DNA from: Candidatus Krumholzibacteriia bacterium
GTDB taxonomy: Bacteria; Krumholzibacteriota; Krumholzibacteriia; JAJRXK01
Reading direction: 5' to 3'
Length of the DNA stretch: 64,000 bases
Assembly: GCA_029932915.1 (NCBI GenBank)
Contig: JAOZPE010000004.1
Location: 1-64,000, forward strand
The notes under the pieces were generated by a model, which saw only the letters and a list, made by a program, of their open reading frames with translations, was not told the origin of the DNA and ran no database searches. Shown here piece by piece: positions 63,918-64,000 of the stretch (position 1 is its first letter; every line of letters begins with the position of its first letter). The translations under genes were made by a program, and so were the position numbers.

Positions 63918-64000
63918 CTAGGCGTTCAGACGCTCCTTGAGGTAGTTGATCGCTTCGCCGACCGTCCGCATCTTCTCAGCGTCCTCGTCGGGAATGTCGA
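63918..64000 (-). CDS. acpP: Acyl carrier protein (partial, C-terminal 26 residues)
   Basis: The frame running off the right edge encodes a stretch including IPDEDAEKMRTVGEAINYL and ends LNA before a TAG stop. This matches the last helix of acyl carrier protein after the phosphopantetheine site. The next gene is fabF, as usual. The start and the modified Ser lie outside the window. Confidence 0.9.
   Translation of the reverse strand, partial: DIPDEDAEKMRTVGEAINYLKERLNA

Overview
The window is a dense, G+C-rich stretch from a Gram-negative (LPS-bearing) bacterium. It reads like a contig of housekeeping genes. About 60 protein genes are present and all but two run on the minus strand. Genes are separated by 0-60 bases or share GTGA/ATGA stop-start overlaps. 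I saw no tRNA, rRNA, CRISPR array, insertion sequence or phage gene. The lipid A genes include an LpxC-FabZ fusion, and there are a probable DUF4837 lipoprotein, a Minf_1886-family protein, McsA-McsB-ClpC and an ImuB-like protein beside LexA. This mix suggests a high-GC lineage of the FCB or a neighbouring superphylum (Krumholzibacteriota, Eisenbacteria, Latescibacterota or Gemmatimonadota type). That placement is inference; no marker here fixes the phylum.

Layout in transcription order, from the right edge leftward. (1) acpP-fabF-rnc-Cys-rich orphan-mogA-TPR protein-LolB-like lipoprotein (64000-58061). (2) An ECF sigma factor and its zinc anti-sigma factor (57965-56558), then a terminator. 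(3) DUF4837 lipoprotein-aroB-TPR-aroQ-efp-accB (56427-51549), then a terminator; pilT (51368-50196), then a terminator; accC-thiE. (4) ftsK-rimO-secreted protein-TPR lipoprotein-bamD-nadD-polA-coaE-prfB (47960-36586); prfB carries the programmed +1 frameshift. (5) lysS-lolC-lolD-mcsA-mcsB-clpC (36496-28844), then a terminator. (6) bamA-skp and lpxD-lpxC/fabZ-lpxA-lpxB-acyltransferase-lpxK (28653-19599). (7) A lone plus-strand lipoprotein behind a possible sigma-54 promoter (18945-19535). (8) nadB-MEMO, then Minf_1886-moaC, then tolQ-tolR-tolA-tolB-pal-cpoB-cupin (18620-9706), ending in a terminator. (9) lexA with a catalytically degenerate Y-family polymerase (9524-7800). (10) A plus-strand DUF72 gene (6677-7702). 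(11) hsp20-lon-GT9-msbA-waaF, running off the left edge (6539-1).

Most of the window serves envelope building: lipid A synthesis and flipping, core heptose addition, outer-membrane protein assembly, lipoprotein sorting, Tol-Pal and ECF stress signalling. Protein quality control (Lon, Hsp20, ClpC with arginine kinase) and DNA maintenance (PolA, LexA, FtsK) are interleaved. I found no clearly new multi-gene system. The points most worth a second look are small-scale. Three upstream genes end in a TGA nested inside the -35 hexamer of the next promoter. A whole ribosome-binding-site-plus-start module is duplicated in tandem. A polymerase-like protein lacking the Y-family catalytic acidic residues sits three bases after lexA. 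McsAB-ClpC occurs without CtsR in an LPS-bearing cell. A near-consensus sigma-54 promoter precedes an orphan lipoprotein. A Cys/His-rich orphan lies between rnc and mogA.
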